From: Acinetobacter silvestris
Lineage (GTDB): Bacteria > Pseudomonadota > Gammaproteobacteria > Pseudomonadales > Moraxellaceae
NCBI RefSeq assembly: GCF_002135235.1
Contig: NZ_NEGB01000004.1
Span: 248,001 to 312,000, forward strand
Direction: 5' to 3'
Length of the DNA: 64,000 nucleotides
The notes below the pieces were generated by a model. That model made no database searches. It saw nothing but the letters and a program-made list of their open reading frames with translations, and was not told the DNA's origin. Position numbers and translations under genes: made by a program. Shown piece after piece: positions 17,645 to 28,332 of the stretch. Within the stretch, counting starts at the first letter, position 1, and every line of letters begins with the position of its first letter.

Positions 17645-18487
17645 ATGCCATCTTATTTTGAACCGTGGTTTGCGTATCAACACCCTATCGTTCGGCAACT
17701 GGCTTTTGCAATTGCCAGTCCGAATATTATTCGGTCGATACCCAATGAGCTCGATCTCAAATATAACTTCCAACTCCATACAGATGATTTTTGGCAAGCG
17801 CATTTTGCACGTTATCAAAATAGACTGCTTGAATTAGATCAAAACCCACAGGTGCTACTCGATTTTTTAGCTCGGTTAAAAAGTACACGCCTTGGTTTAC
17901 GTTTTGAACATTTAATCTGGTTTTGGCTGTCTGATGAAAAATATCATCACTACACCCTATTAGGACATAGCATTCAAATCATTGCTGGAAAAAATACACT
18001 GGGTGAGCTTGATTTTTTATTATTCAATAAACAAACTCAAAAAATTGAGCATTGGGAAGTTGCACTCAAATTTTATCTTGCCGAGGCTGACTTAAGTTTA
18101 AAACATTGGTATGGCTTAAACCGGAGTGATACTTTATATCGTAAATTACACCATTTTAGCCATAAACAATTTCAATTTGAATCTGCACATAATTATCATA
18201 TAGATCATCGTTTTACTATTTTAAAAGGTCAACTGTACTTGCCTTTTCACCAACACAGTACCCAGCCAATGCAACCAAATTGGGTAAACACATCAAGAAG
18301 TCTGGGCACTTGGGGACATCAGATCAGAGCCGACTTCTATCGTTTACAACGCCAAGAATGGATTTGTCCAGATCTATACCAAAGTTCAGCTCCACCACGG
18401 TGGTGGACTAACGGTTTATATTTCCAAGCAAAAAATCAGCGACATTATATGTACCGTCAACCCCCGCTTATTTATTTAACTGTTTAA
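17645..18487 (+). CDS. DUF1853 family protein, PD-(D/E)XK-like
   Basis: A 280-aa soluble protein. The middle part reads GELDFLLFN, then HWEVALKFYL (about residues 126-150), an Asp and a Glu-x3-Lys arranged much like a PD-(D/E)XK nuclease core; to my knowledge DUF1853 is grouped near that fold. No nuclease activity has been assigned. The ATG at 17645 follows GAG and opens MPSYFEPWFAYQHPIVRQLA; TTG 17621 is less likely. Confidence 0.75.
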   Translation: MPSYFEPWFAYQHPIVRQLAFAIASPNIIRSIPNELDLKYNFQLHTDDFWQAHFARYQNRLLELDQNPQVLLDFLARLKSTRLGLRFEHLIWFWLSDEKYHHYTLLGHSIQIIAGKNTLGELDFLLFNKQTQKIEHWEVALKFYLAEADLSLKHWYGLNRSDTLYRKLHHFSHKQFQFESAHNYHIDHRFTILKGQLYLPFHQHSTQPMQPNWVNTSRSLGTWGHQIRADFYRLQRQEWICPDLYQSSAPPRWWTNGLYFQAKNQRHYMYRQPPLIYLTV

Positions 18488-18611
18488 AAATTGTATTTAA
18501 CCAATCAAATTCGTACATTTATTCACCGTAAACCATTCAAACTATAATATTCATGTTGTAACTTAGCCACTAATCTAACTAGACATCAGAATAATTCTAA
18601 TGGAGATGATG

Positions 18612-18752
18612 ATGAAAAAAATACTAGCAACTTGTTTAATTATGACTTTTGTTTTAACGGGTTGTAATACATTTAAGGGCGTGGGTAAAGACGTTTCAAA
18701 AGCGGGTCATGCTGTTACAAATTCTGCTGAAAAAGTTGAGAATAAAATGTAA
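18612..18752 (+). CDS. Entericidin-like small lipoprotein
   Basis: A 46-aa lipoprotein: MKKILATCLIMTFVLTGC with a lipobox ending at Cys18, then NTFKGVGKDVSKAGHAVTNS and a charged tail. The GxGKDVxKAGxAxxxSAE pattern is that of entericidin EcnA/EcnB. Of three tandem in-frame ATGs, 18612 lies 6 bases after GGAG and is preferred. In E. coli the entericidins form an antidote/toxin pair; only one gene is present here. A terminator follows immediately. Confidence 0.85.
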   Translation: MKKILATCLIMTFVLTGCNTFKGVGKDVSKAGHAVTNSAEKVENKM

Positions 18753-18770
18753 TTCTTCAACACTTTTCTT

Positions 18771-18798
18771 AAAGCCTTATCATTTGATAAGGCTTTTT
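18771..18798 (+). terminator. Terminator of the entericidin-like gene
   Basis: AAAGCCTTATC-ATTT-GATAAGGCTTT is a perfect 11-bp stem followed by TT. Confidence 0.88.
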
Positions 18799-18889
18799 AT
18801 CATCTGATTCATAAAATCCGTATTTAGATTTTGTTTCAGTTATATCTTGAACTATTATATTCAACAATTTGATCAATCGATGCTTGTAC

Positions 18890-20026
18890 ATGAACCACTC
18901 GGAAACGTTAGAACTTAGTTTACAACTCCTTCGTCAGCCATCTGTTACTCCAATCGATCATACTTGCCAACCTATTATGGCGGATCGTTTAGCAGCAGCA
19001 GGTTTCAATATTGAAAATATGCGTTTTGAAGATGTTGATAATTTATGGGCAAGACGTGGCACTGAGTCACCAGTATTCTGCTTCGCAGGTCATACCGATG
19101 TTGTTCCAACAGGTCATTTAGATGCGTGGTCATCCGATCCGTTTTTACCTGAAATTCGTGATGGCAAACTCTATGGTCGTGGTAGTGCTGATATGAAAAC
19201 CGCACTTGCTGCGATGGTGGTCGCTTCTGAACGTTTTGTCAAAAAGCATCCAAACCATAAAGGTTCAATTGCATTTTTAATTACCTCTGATGAAGAAGGC
19301 CCATCCATTAATGGCACAGTAAAAGTCGTTGAAACACTCGAAGCACGTAATGAAAAAATGACATGGTGTTTAGTTGGCGAACCATCAAGTACCAACACCT
19401 TAGGTGATATCATTAAAAATGGTCGTCGTGGCTCACTGAATGCTGTTTTAACAGTAAAAGGCAAACAAGGTCATGTTGCTTATCCTCACCTTGCGATCAA
19501 TCCAATTCATACTGCATCTAAAGCCTTAGCAGAACTGTGTGATACGGTTTGGGATCATGGGAATGAATATTTTCCAGCGACTTCATTTCAAATTTCGAAT
19601 ATTCAAGCTGGTACTGGAGCAACCAATGTCGTACCAGGGACGATGACAGTGACATTCAATTTCCGCTATTCAACTGAATTAACGGCTGATCAATTAAAAG
19701 CACGTGTTCTAGAAATATTAGATCGTCATCAAGTTGAATATGACATTGCATGGACGCTTTCTGGCTTACCCTTCCTCACTCCCGTAGGTGAACTGGTCAA
19801 TGCAGCCAAACAAGCCATTAAAAATGTGACAGGGACTGAAACTCAATTATCCACCAGTGGTGGTACATCAGATGGTCGTTTTATTGCACCGACTGGCGCA
19901 CAAGTTTTAGAGTTAGGTGTGCTGAATGCAACTATTCATCAAATCAATGAACATGTGAATATTGCTGAGTTAGATCCATTGGCTGAAATTTACGAACAAA
20001 TTTTAGAGCAACTTCTAAGTGAATAA
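18890..20026 (+). CDS. dapE: Succinyl-diaminopimelate desuccinylase
   Basis: A 378-aa, two-metal M20-family amidohydrolase that frees L,L-diaminopimelate and succinate in the lysine and peptidoglycan-precursor pathway. Ligand motifs are in place: [12 protein letters not shown] (His), [13 protein letters not shown] (bridging Asp), [12 protein letters not shown] (Glu-Glu) and a C-terminal [11 protein letters not shown] (His). The dimerisation insert lies between. ATG 18890 gives the usual DapE length; the in-frame TTG at 18869 would add seven unconserved residues. Confidence 0.95.
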   Translation: MNHSETLELSLQLLRQPSVTPIDHTCQPIMADRLAAAGFNIENMRFEDVDNLWARRGTESPVFCFAGHTDVVPTGHLDAWSSDPFLPEIRDGKLYGRGSADMKTALAAMVVASERFVKKHPNHKGSIAFLITSDEEGPSINGTVKVVETLEARNEKMTWCLVGEPSSTNTLGDIIKNGRRGSLNAVLTVKGKQGHVAYPHLAINPIHTASKALAELCDTVWDHGNEYFPATSFQISNIQAGTGATNVVPGTMTVTFNFRYSTELTADQLKARVLEILDRHQVEYDIAWTLSGLPFLTPVGELVNAAKQAIKNVTGTETQLSTSGGTSDGRFIAPTGAQVLELGVLNATIHQINEHVNIAELDPLAEIYEQILEQLLSE

Positions 20027-20042
20027 TTTTACACTTTAATAA

Positions 20043-20072
20043 AAAAAAGGACGTTTTAAAACGTCCTTTTTT
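20043..20072. terminator. Bidirectional terminator between dapE and the chp operon
   Basis: AAAAAAGGACGTTTT/AAAACGTCCTTTTTT is a perfect 30-bp palindrome between convergent genes. Confidence 0.88.
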
Positions 20073-20081
20073 ATGTCAACT

Positions 20082-20543
20082 TTAGGCGCTTAAACCAACA
20101 CTCAGCTGAATTTGGGATAAATTCGGTACATGATAAAGTGCTTTACCAATTCGAACATATTGAAGAATCGTCTGATCTAAAGCTTCGCGTTCATCATCAA
20201 CCACTTCAGAAATACGGAGACGAATAGACTCAGGCATTTCATTGCACATCAATGCAAATCTCTGTTCCTTTTCATCCCCCTCAATCACCAAAGCAACGCC
20301 TAAAGCTCGATTCGCATCACTCACCCTAAATACAGGTAAGGTATATTCATGCCAATCTATCGTATTCACTTGAGTTGCGCTGTCCAATGCAGATAACACT
20401 ACATTTTGAGGCAATAACATCGGCTCTTTTCCAGAACAAGCAATAATATAAGCATCGATAAAACCAGTCGAAACGGTAATTAAATGCTGTAATTCTTGTG
20501 CATTCACACGATCAAGCGCGTTACTCATCTTTTGTTGAGTCAT
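20082..20543 (-). CDS. CheW-like adaptor at end of Pil-Chp operon (ChpC-like)
   Basis: A 153-aa protein, last gene of the chemosensory operon, 9 bp after chpA. After a helical N-terminus it has FIDAYIIACSGKEPMLLPQN, TLPVFRVSDANRALGVALVI and a strand-rich tail, resembling a divergent single CheW domain. P. aeruginosa carries a CheW-like ChpC at the same end of its chp cluster, which is why I compare them. It would dock a receptor or the kinase. The fold is inferred, not certain. Confidence 0.6.
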   Translation of the reverse strand: MTQQKMSNALDRVNAQELQHLITVSTGFIDAYIIACSGKEPMLLPQNVVLSALDSATQVNTIDWHEYTLPVFRVSDANRALGVALVIEGDEKEQRFALMCNEMPESIRLRISEVVDDEREALDQTILQYVRIGKALYHVPNLSQIQLSVGLSA

Positions 20544-20552
20544 AACCGTTCT

Positions 20553-23500
20553 CTACCTTGTTTCCAGCAATGCTGTAATATTTTCCAACAACTCAGATTC
20601 TTGGAATGGTTTGCCCATATAGTTCGTTACACCGAGACTAAAAGCACGCTCACGATGTTTTTCACCAGTACGAGATGTAATCATAATAATTGGCAATTCA
20701 CGATGGACTTCATGATGACGAACCAAGTTCGTGACTTCAAATCCATCCATACGTGGCATTTCAATATCCAGCAACATTAAATCTGGTTTTACATTTTCAA
20801 GTTGCTCAATTGCATCCACACCATCTTTAGCCGTAATCACGTCAAAACCATTACGCTCTAGCAATCGGGTCGTTACCTTACGTACCGTAACCGAGTCATC
20901 CACAATCATCACTAAACGACGTTGATCACGATGACGCTGATTGTCACGATGTTCACCATCATCTTTTACACGATGATTGGCTTGAATTTGTCGTGCAATA
21001 TTTTGACCATCTAAAATTAAGCAGACATGGCCATCACCGAGAATGGTTGCACCAGTAATGACACCAATATTAGAGAACTGCTGTCCAATCGGTTTAACAA
21101 CAATTTGTGAACGCGAACCAATCAACTGATCAACCAACACCGCAATGGTTTGTCCCATACTGCCTTTAATCAACAATACCGGTAAAGAATGTGCGATACC
21201 ATGTAAGCGAGGTACTGGCTGATGTGCAACAAATTCAGCAAGATAACGTAACTTGTAAGACTGATGATCTATCTCAAAAAATTCAGACTTACTACTAAAG
21301 TATTCATCCAATGCTGTAGGTGAAATTCGTACAATTCGATCAATCTGTGACAATGGTACAGCAAACTGCTGATCACCAATTTTCACCATCAATGCATCAC
21401 TCACCGATACAGTCGTTGGAACTTGTATGGTAAAAGTTGACCCTTTACCCAGCTCGGAATGAACGGTGACTTGACCACCCAGCAATTTAATTTCGCTTTG
21501 CACCACATCCAGTCCGACACCACGACCTGAAATCTGTGTCACTTGTTGTGCCGTACTGAAACCTGGATGGAAAATCAACTGTAAAATTTCATCAGAAGTC
21601 AGTTGTTGTTCCGCAGTAATCAGACCTTGCTCAAGTGCTTTGGCTTTAATTTTCTCAGCATCAATCCCTTTACCATCGTCGGTAAAGGTCACAATTACAT
21701 CTGTACCTTGACGGCTAATATTTAGATCAATACGACCCGTTTTCGATTTCTGACTATTCTGACGTCCAGATGCATCTTCAATACCATGGTCGATTGCATT
21801 TCGCAGCATATGCTCTAATGGAGAAATGAGCTTTTCTAGAATGGTCCGGTCTAATTCACCTTCAGTATTATTCACCAGTAATTCGGTTGGCTTATTCAAT
21901 GTTGTTGAGGTTTGGCGAACCAGTCGCTGTAAACGTGGCAACAATCGAGAGAATGGAACCAAACGTGTCCGCATTAAGCTTTCTTGAATCTCAGCTTGAA
22001 TCCGTGACTGTTGTAATAATAAACTTTCCGTATCGCGTATTTTTTCGGATAACGTGGTTTTAAAATCAATCAAATCGGAAGCTGACTCTGCAAGCGATTT
22101 AGACAATTGATTCAATGATGAATATTGGTCCATTTCTAATGGGTCAAAATCGGTATAACGCGAATTCAAGTCACCATGTTTGGCTATAATTTGTGATTCT
22201 AATTCACCTTCCATTCGACGTAATTGGTCAACTAGACGTTGAATTGCCAATTCCATATCACTGAGAGTATTACCAAACTGCCCTAAATCCATCTCAATAC
22301 GCGAGCGGTTAATCGCATTTTCACCAGACAAATCAATCATTTTTTCAATCAGATCTGCTGAAATACGAATCATCTCATCATTTTGATCAGCATGATGAGA
22401 CTGCCCCCACTCACCAAACATCGAAGGTGGTTCAACACCATCCCCAGCCACAAAATCAGTGGGTTTAAAGTCGGAGAGTAAATCAGCACGAGTCAGTTTA
22501 TTCGGTAGCTGAACAGCGACATCGACATAAGTGATATTGGCTAAATTGCTTTTCAACTTATCATAATGCTGATAGTTCTGCTCTTTTATGGCATCTTTGA
22601 GCCAATTAAATGCCATATCCAAGAGTGAATCATAGACATTCGAGCTGAAATTATGCACCGCAAATTGTTCAAATACATTTTCAAGTTCATAGGCAATTTC
22701 CGCAACTTGCTCTAATCGCACCATTTTTGCGCCACCTTTAATACTGTGGGCAATACGCTGTAATTGAAGCAATAAACTACGATTATTACGTTGGTCAAAC
22801 CATAAACTTAAAATATGCTTTGAATCATCTAGCAGTTCTTCAGCTTCTTCGAAGAATGTTTCTCTGGCAATCAACTCAGCCTGATCAGGTTCATTTTCAG
22901 AATTTGAATCGTCTTCTACTGTACCTTCTAGAATCAACGCTGCAGGTGTTAAATCAGCAACATCGACCAAATCATCAACAAGCTCTAGATCAGAAGTTGC
23001 AGTTGCAGTCGTTGCAGCATAAGTCTCAACAGGGGTCGTCACCTCAACTTGATGCTTACCTAAACCACGTAAAATGGATAATACGTTTTGAGCAGGATAA
23101 TCGACATGTTGCTCATGAATCATCTGTAAACGATCTGCAATATTATCTTGAACAATCCGAATCACTTGGACCAATTCAGGCGTGGCTTGCATTTGTTTTT
23201 TAATCATTCGCTCATAAATTGTTTCCAACTCATGCGCAATCCAACCGATATGTTCCGCCTGCACCATATTTGCACCACCTTTTAAGGTGTGTAAATGGCG
23301 CATCAAGTTCTTTAAAGCCGTCGTATCTGAGAGATTTTTCGACCATGTATTTAAATCATGATCAATATTAATGAGCAGCTCATCCGCTTCTTCAATAAAA
23401 ATGTCCAAGACTTCAAGATCAAAATCACGATGACTTTCAGTTGAATCGAGTTGCTTTTTATCTTCTAAAATTTGTGCCGTGATTGAACTCAAATCAAATA

Positions 23501-25130
23501 CTGAAGCGGCTATTGGCACTGCTTCAGCAACACTCATCGGCTCAATAGTTGTTGATAAATCTGATTCAACAGAATCGATATCCTGTTGTAAATAAGCACT
23601 TATTTCATCTAAAGCTTGCTTTGAATCATCATTTAAACTTACACGTTGTCCAGAAGCTAAAGTATCAAATAAATGAATAAACTCTTGATGAACTTTTGAG
23701 AACAACTCAAATGCATAGTCTGTATTTAATAATGCAGGTGTACCTAAAACAGCGATATAGCACGCTTTTAATTCAAGACTAAATTCATGAATACCTTGTG
23801 AAGCACGATTTTCAGTATGCTTGATTAACTGGCTGGTTTGATCAATTAATTGCTCAAAATAATGTGGATAATCTACTTTGGCACGTTTATCAAATTCGAA
23901 TTCAGCATCTAACAGATAATCAATATTTAAGCTCACTAACTGAGAGATTAAATCGTGTTCACTCGCCTGATCTTGTAATTGTTCGATTTGGAAATCATAA
24001 CGATCCCAAGCACGATTAAATACTTGATAAATACTCTGTAATTTAATATCACTCGCGCCATCTTGCTTCAAGACATGTAAATAATCACGTACAAATTCAG
24101 CATAATGCGTGAGTAGTGCATTTTCATTGGTACTTGATTCAGTATCTGCTTGCACTAAAACTTTAAATAATTGTTCAACTTTACCACTCACCTCAAATAC
24201 GTCATCGACATGTGCCATAGAGGAACTGCCACGCAAGGTATGTAAAGCCCGAATTAAACGATTATATTGTTCTGGAGTATGATGTTCTAGTTGTAAGAAT
24301 GCCTCTATCGCTGCCAAATGCTCTTCAGACTCTTCCACAAAGATTGCCAAAGTTTCTGTAAGAAATTGATCTCCTTCATCCGATCTTTGACTGGGGTATT
24401 CTCCCTGATGAGATTGGGCCAATGAAGTATTGGTTTCAGCAGAAATCAGCTCCTCATTACGCGGTTCAATCGCTTCATGATGTGCGATATCCACGCCAGA
24501 AACACGAGCAAAAGTCTCTTCTGAAATGCTTGCTGCAGATACAGCCACATTTTCCTCAACACTTATTACAGGCGCTGCTGGAGCAGATTGAGCATCAATA
24601 TCAACTTTTTCCAAACCAGTGATGACATTTTCAGCATTTAACATCGTAGATAAAACCAAGAGCTCTTCTAAAGCCGGTTCAATACTGACATTTTTTTGAA
24701 TCTGCTGCCCCAACAACACCAAAGGTCTTAAATCAATTTGATGTACCTGATTATTATTAAAATCATTATATAATTTATACTTATAGGTATTAAAAACTAA
24801 ATTTACATAACTCTGTAATGGTGCTGAAATGACTAAACTTTTCGCAATGACTCGATTTAGAGCCTCTTCTACAGTCCAAGCCAATTCACCAGAGCTTTTA
24901 GCCCCAACCATACGCCCCGAACCTTTTAAAGTATGATAGTGGCGACGAATATTAAGCAAAACCTCATCTTGAGTTGGATCTTGTATCCATTGGCTTAATA
25001 ACGGTTGTAAACTTTCAAAAATCTCTTCAAGTTCTTCTATGAAAATTTCTAAAATTTCAGCATCTTGCTCAAGATAACTATCTTCTGGTAAGACTGTCGA
25101 TTCAACTAAGTGTTTTAATATTTCTTTCAT
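20553..25130 (-). CDS. chpA: ChpA (PilL) hybrid chemosensory histidine kinase
   Basis: A 1525-aa CheA-type kinase of the twitching-motility pathway. Four histidine phosphotransfer domains are visible: HTLKGSGRM (His66), HTLRGSSSM (about 297), HTLKGGANM (about 613) and HSIKGGAKM (about 798, with His kept). An acidic linker follows, then the HATPase core (HMLRNAIDHG near 1110, DDGKGID, GRGVGLDVV), a CheW-like domain (about 1260-1390) and a C-terminal receiver with VDDS, LLDIEMPRMDG (Asp near 1455) and KPF. It has fewer Hpt modules than P. aeruginosa ChpA, a difference expected in Acinetobacter. It should phosphorylate PilG and PilH. Confidence 0.95.
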   Translation of the reverse strand: MKEILKHLVESTVLPEDSYLEQDAEILEIFIEELEEIFESLQPLLSQWIQDPTQDEVLLNIRRHYHTLKGSGRMVGAKSSGELAWTVEEALNRVIAKSLVISAPLQSYVNLVFNTYKYKLYNDFNNNQVHQIDLRPLVLLGQQIQKNVSIEPALEELLVLSTMLNAENVITGLEKVDIDAQSAPAAPVISVEENVAVSAASISEETFARVSGVDIAHHEAIEPRNEELISAETNTSLAQSHQGEYPSQRSDEGDQFLTETLAIFVEESEEHLAAIEAFLQLEHHTPEQYNRLIRALHTLRGSSSMAHVDDVFEVSGKVEQLFKVLVQADTESSTNENALLTHYAEFVRDYLHVLKQDGASDIKLQSIYQVFNRAWDRYDFQIEQLQDQASEHDLISQLVSLNIDYLLDAEFEFDKRAKVDYPHYFEQLIDQTSQLIKHTENRASQGIHEFSLELKACYIAVLGTPALLNTDYAFELFSKVHQEFIHLFDTLASGQRVSLNDDSKQALDEISAYLQQDIDSVESDLSTTIEPMSVAEAVPIAASVFDLSSITAQILEDKKQLDSTESHRDFDLEVLDIFIEEADELLINIDHDLNTWSKNLSDTTALKNLMRHLHTLKGGANMVQAEHIGWIAHELETIYERMIKKQMQATPELVQVIRIVQDNIADRLQMIHEQHVDYPAQNVLSILRGLGKHQVEVTTPVETYAATTATATSDLELVDDLVDVADLTPAALILEGTVEDDSNSENEPDQAELIARETFFEEAEELLDDSKHILSLWFDQRNNRSLLLQLQRIAHSIKGGAKMVRLEQVAEIAYELENVFEQFAVHNFSSNVYDSLLDMAFNWLKDAIKEQNYQHYDKLKSNLANITYVDVAVQLPNKLTRADLLSDFKPTDFVAGDGVEPPSMFGEWGQSHHADQNDEMIRISADLIEKMIDLSGENAINRSRIEMDLGQFGNTLSDMELAIQRLVDQLRRMEGELESQIIAKHGDLNSRYTDFDPLEMDQYSSLNQLSKSLAESASDLIDFKTTLSEKIRDTESLLLQQSRIQAEIQESLMRTRLVPFSRLLPRLQRLVRQTSTTLNKPTELLVNNTEGELDRTILEKLISPLEHMLRNAIDHGIEDASGRQNSQKSKTGRIDLNISRQGTDVIVTFTDDGKGIDAEKIKAKALEQGLITAEQQLTSDEILQLIFHPGFSTAQQVTQISGRGVGLDVVQSEIKLLGGQVTVHSELGKGSTFTIQVPTTVSVSDALMVKIGDQQFAVPLSQIDRIVRISPTALDEYFSSKSEFFEIDHQSYKLRYLAEFVAHQPVPRLHGIAHSLPVLLIKGSMGQTIAVLVDQLIGSRSQIVVKPIGQQFSNIGVITGATILGDGHVCLILDGQNIARQIQANHRVKDDGEHRDNQRHRDQRRLVMIVDDSVTVRKVTTRLLERNGFDVITAKDGVDAIEQLENVKPDLMLLDIEMPRMDGFEVTNLVRHHEVHRELPIIMITSRTGEKHRERAFSLGVTNYMGKPFQESELLENITALLETR

Positions 25131-25284
25131 AGCTCAGGCTTCTATGTTTAGCTTCCTGTTACAGAAACTACAACCTACTAACATTTTTTATCTTAAGCAT
25201 TTTAACTTAATCAATAAATGTCCTATTGTTTGCAATACCCACATAACCGTGGATATTGCATACCCCATAAGATGTTGAATCCAA

Positions 25285-27357
25285 TTATTCAGGCAGTTTA
25301 AAGTCTGTTACTGATTGACGTAAAGATTCTGCCATATTCGCCAATTCAGAAACTGAGCGCGCTGTATCAAATGTCGCAGTGGTTGTTTGTGAGGTAATCT
25401 CTTGTACAACCGTCATCGTACTTGCAATGTGACCTGCTGAAGCAGACTGCAATTTTGCAGAATCAGAAATACTAGCAATCAATTTTGCCAAACTACCCGA
25501 TACAGATTGAATCTCATCCAAAGCAACTCCAGCATCTTTTGCTAGGTTTGCACCACGTACAACCTCAGAAGTGGTTTGTTCCATTGAAATTACTGCTTCA
25601 TTGGTATCCGTTTGAATGGTCTTAACCAGTGCTTCAATCTGTTTGGTTGCTGATGCAGAACGCTCTGCAAGACGCTGAACCTCATCTGCTACCACGGCGA
25701 AACCACGACCTGCTTCACCTGCCATAGAGGCCTGAATAGCTGCATTTAATGCCAAGATATTGGTTTGATCGGCAATATCATTAATAAGCGATACAATATT
25801 TCCAATTTCTTGAGAAGATTCACCCAGACGCTTAATACGTTTAGAGGTTTCTTGAATCTGTTCACGAATCGTGTCCATACCATCAATTGAACGATTTACA
25901 ACATCCGCACCATTCGATGCAATTTGTACCGAACGTAGTGCTACATCAGCTGATTCAGAAGCATTCGCAGATACGTGATCAATCGACTGTGCAATTTCGT
26001 TAATCGCGGTTGAAGCACCCGCAATTTCTTGTGCCTGATGTTCAGATGCTTCTGCTAACTGGTTGGTAATGTTCTGTGTATCTTGCGTATATCGCGCAAC
26101 TTCTTGCGAAGTTTCATGAATTCGTGAAACCAAGTCACGTAACTGGTCAATGGCAAAGTTAATCGAATCGGCAATTGCGCCAGTAAAGTCTTCAGATACT
26201 GTCGCATAAGAACGTAAATCACCATCTGCCAAGTCAGCAATCTCATCCAGTAAACGTAAAATTGCATTCTGGTTACGGTCATATTCATCTTGTAAACGGG
26301 TTACACGAACTTTATCGGATGAACTACGGAATACCAAAAGTTTAAATACACTAAAGAAGAAAACAACCAATGCGAGAATCAATAGTGTCGCAGGCAGAAC
26401 AGTTTTCAAGCCTGTATTGACTTCTAATTGATTTAAAGCTGTTAAAAGCTTATCCGACTGTGAAAAAATATCTGATGATGCTTGACGAACTTCAACAATT
26501 TGTTTCGAGTTATCTGCTAAAGAACTTGCTGCAGCTTTTAAAATTTTATCGTAATCATCTTTAATACTTTCGAGTGATTCACGCAATGCAGGTTGATCAA
26601 TACGTGTTACACCGAGCTCTGCATTCCCATTTAACTGTGCATTTAAATAAGCACCAAATGTTTCTGTATCGGCATTAAAGTCATCCGCAGAGGCTTGTGA
26701 GTCAGCTGAACCACCGAGTACCGCACCGATCGAACGTAAAATACGTTCAGCAATAAATACTTGGTTCTTCGCAATAACCACCTGACTACTTGGCATATTT
26801 TCACGTGCCATTTGGTCAACCATTAAGTTATATTCCGCCTGCATACCTGGAATTGCATCACCAATAGCCAGGTTGGTTTCATATAAATTATTAATAACCT
26901 TTTCTTGAGAGGTTACAGTTGTAATATCATCGGAAACTTTAGACCAAATCGAATTCACTTGCTGCAAATTTTTATCATTAGAATGTGTATCTTTCACAAC
27001 TTTAAGATTATCTGCAAACTCTTGTTGTGATTTTTTCAATGCTTGAATTGCACCGCTACCAGATACCGATGATGTAACTTCTGTCGCTTGACGAGACATA
27101 GTTTGTGATAACAAACGTAACTCACCTAAACTTCGAGTTAAGTCATTATTCCGAGGAACGCTATAGAACAGGTACAATAAAATGAATACTGCGAAAATCA
27201 AACTGATGAGCGCCATTAAAATAAATGGTTTCGCTTGATCGCTATCACCGAACAATTTAGAAAATTGGTCAATACGTGATTTTATTTTTGCCACAACAAC
27301 TGGACTACTTTTTTGAGTAGCGTCACCTGTATTTTTCTTTTTAAGTTTAAAGCCCAT
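25285..27357 (-). CDS. pilJ: PilJ methyl-accepting chemoreceptor
   Basis: A 690-aa inner-membrane receptor of the Pil-Chp system. A cytoplasmic N-terminus (about 1-42) is followed by helix TM1 ([20 protein letters not shown]), a long helical periplasmic PilJ-type domain (about 67-318), TM2 (about 320-342), a HAMP-like region and a signalling hairpin whose tip reads [20 protein letters not shown], the variant usual for PilJ rather than the enterobacterial NAAVEAARAGE. GGAG lies 7 bases before the ATG. It is thought to sense pilin or surface contact. Confidence 0.94.
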   Translation of the reverse strand: MGFKLKKKNTGDATQKSSPVVVAKIKSRIDQFSKLFGDSDQAKPFILMALISLIFAVFILLYLFYSVPRNNDLTRSLGELRLLSQTMSRQATEVTSSVSGSGAIQALKKSQQEFADNLKVVKDTHSNDKNLQQVNSIWSKVSDDITTVTSQEKVINNLYETNLAIGDAIPGMQAEYNLMVDQMARENMPSSQVVIAKNQVFIAERILRSIGAVLGGSADSQASADDFNADTETFGAYLNAQLNGNAELGVTRIDQPALRESLESIKDDYDKILKAAASSLADNSKQIVEVRQASSDIFSQSDKLLTALNQLEVNTGLKTVLPATLLILALVVFFFSVFKLLVFRSSSDKVRVTRLQDEYDRNQNAILRLLDEIADLADGDLRSYATVSEDFTGAIADSINFAIDQLRDLVSRIHETSQEVARYTQDTQNITNQLAEASEHQAQEIAGASTAINEIAQSIDHVSANASESADVALRSVQIASNGADVVNRSIDGMDTIREQIQETSKRIKRLGESSQEIGNIVSLINDIADQTNILALNAAIQASMAGEAGRGFAVVADEVQRLAERSASATKQIEALVKTIQTDTNEAVISMEQTTSEVVRGANLAKDAGVALDEIQSVSGSLAKLIASISDSAKLQSASAGHIASTMTVVQEITSQTTTATFDTARSVSELANMAESLRQSVTDFKLPE

Positions 27358-27401
27358 TCAGCTTCTCCCCGGGACACTTAACTTTAAGTTCAGCGTCAAA
27401 G

Positions 27402-27938
27402 CTAGTTTATAAATTTTTCTGATGCATTCAGATACTTAGGATCATTTAATAAGCGACTAAACAAGAATACATTCCAAGCATGGTTGTGCTGATGAAAATG
27501 CCCTTGGCAATAACGATTAAGTTTTTCATCTAAATTTTGATTTTCTGAAAAAAAACTCTTTTTATTAAAATGTTGAATCCCTAAAACCTGGTCTACAATC
27601 AAACCAACATAATGATCATTGTGGCTAATACATAAGACTTTCTGAGTAGGTAAAAATTGACTTCTTTGCCCTGAAATAAAACATGCTAAATCGGAGACAG
27701 ATAAAAGTCTTCCACGAATATTCGCCAACCCCCACACCCAATCCTGTACATTTGGAACGGACGTATATTTAGGAGGATAGATCACTTCGGAAACTTCACC
27801 TAATGGGGCAATAAAATATTGCCCCATCATTTCGAATGCAATGCCTGACCATCGGTTTACTTCACTTTCATCATCACTGTAGTTTTTATTGCCACGTTTT
27901 GATAACCGAAGTAATTCGATAAATCCATTCGCTGCCAT
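27402..27938 (-). CDS. pilI: PilI CheW-like adaptor
   Basis: A 178-aa protein with a single CheW domain: WSGIAFEMMGQYFIAPLGEV, VQDWVWGLANIRGRLLSVSD and VGLIVDQVLGI are the expected strands and turns. It links PilJ to the kinase ChpA. It lies between pilH (3 bp) and pilJ (44 bp) in the operon order G-H-I-J-chpA. Confidence 0.9.
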   Translation of the reverse strand: MAANGFIELLRLSKRGNKNYSDDESEVNRWSGIAFEMMGQYFIAPLGEVSEVIYPPKYTSVPNVQDWVWGLANIRGRLLSVSDLACFISGQRSQFLPTQKVLCISHNDHYVGLIVDQVLGIQHFNKKSFFSENQNLDEKLNRYCQGHFHQHNHAWNVFLFSRLLNDPKYLNASEKFIN

Positions 27939-27941
27939 AAG

Positions 27942-28310
27942 TTATCCCGCACTGAGATATTGTTTAATCACGTTAATTAGTTGATTCTCATCAATAGGCT
28001 TGGTTAAGTAATCACTCGCCCCTTGTCTTTTTCCCCATACCCTATCCGTATCTTGATCTTTAGTACTCACAATGATGATAGGTATGTGTTTTGTTTCTGT
28101 ACCGCGAGCAATTTGACGTGTTGCCTGAAAACCATTCACACCAGGCATAACCACATCCATCAAAACCAAATCAGGCAGTTCAGCTTGCGCTAAAGTCACC
28201 CCATCTGCGCCATTAGTTGCTTCCAAAACATCAAATCCATGTTTATTTAAAATTTCTTTAAATCTAAACATCTCTGTTGGTGAATCATCAACAATCAGAA
28301 TACGTGCCAT
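27942..28310 (-). CDS. pilH: PilH response regulator
   Basis: A 122-aa stand-alone receiver domain: VDDS acidic pocket, phospho-acceptor Asp52 in LVLMDVVMPG, conserved IVSTKDQ Thr/Ser and KPID Lys. ATG 28310 with GGGGA upstream is preferred over TTG 28322. In P. aeruginosa PilH opposes PilG and favours pilus retraction and phosphate drainage. It follows pilG by 22 bp. Confidence 0.92.
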   Translation of the reverse strand: MARILIVDDSPTEMFRFKEILNKHGFDVLEATNGADGVTLAQAELPDLVLMDVVMPGVNGFQATRQIARGTETKHIPIIIVSTKDQDTDRVWGKRQGASDYLTKPIDENQLINVIKQYLSAG

Positions 28311-28332
28311 TTTTTTCCCCAATCAATTCGTT

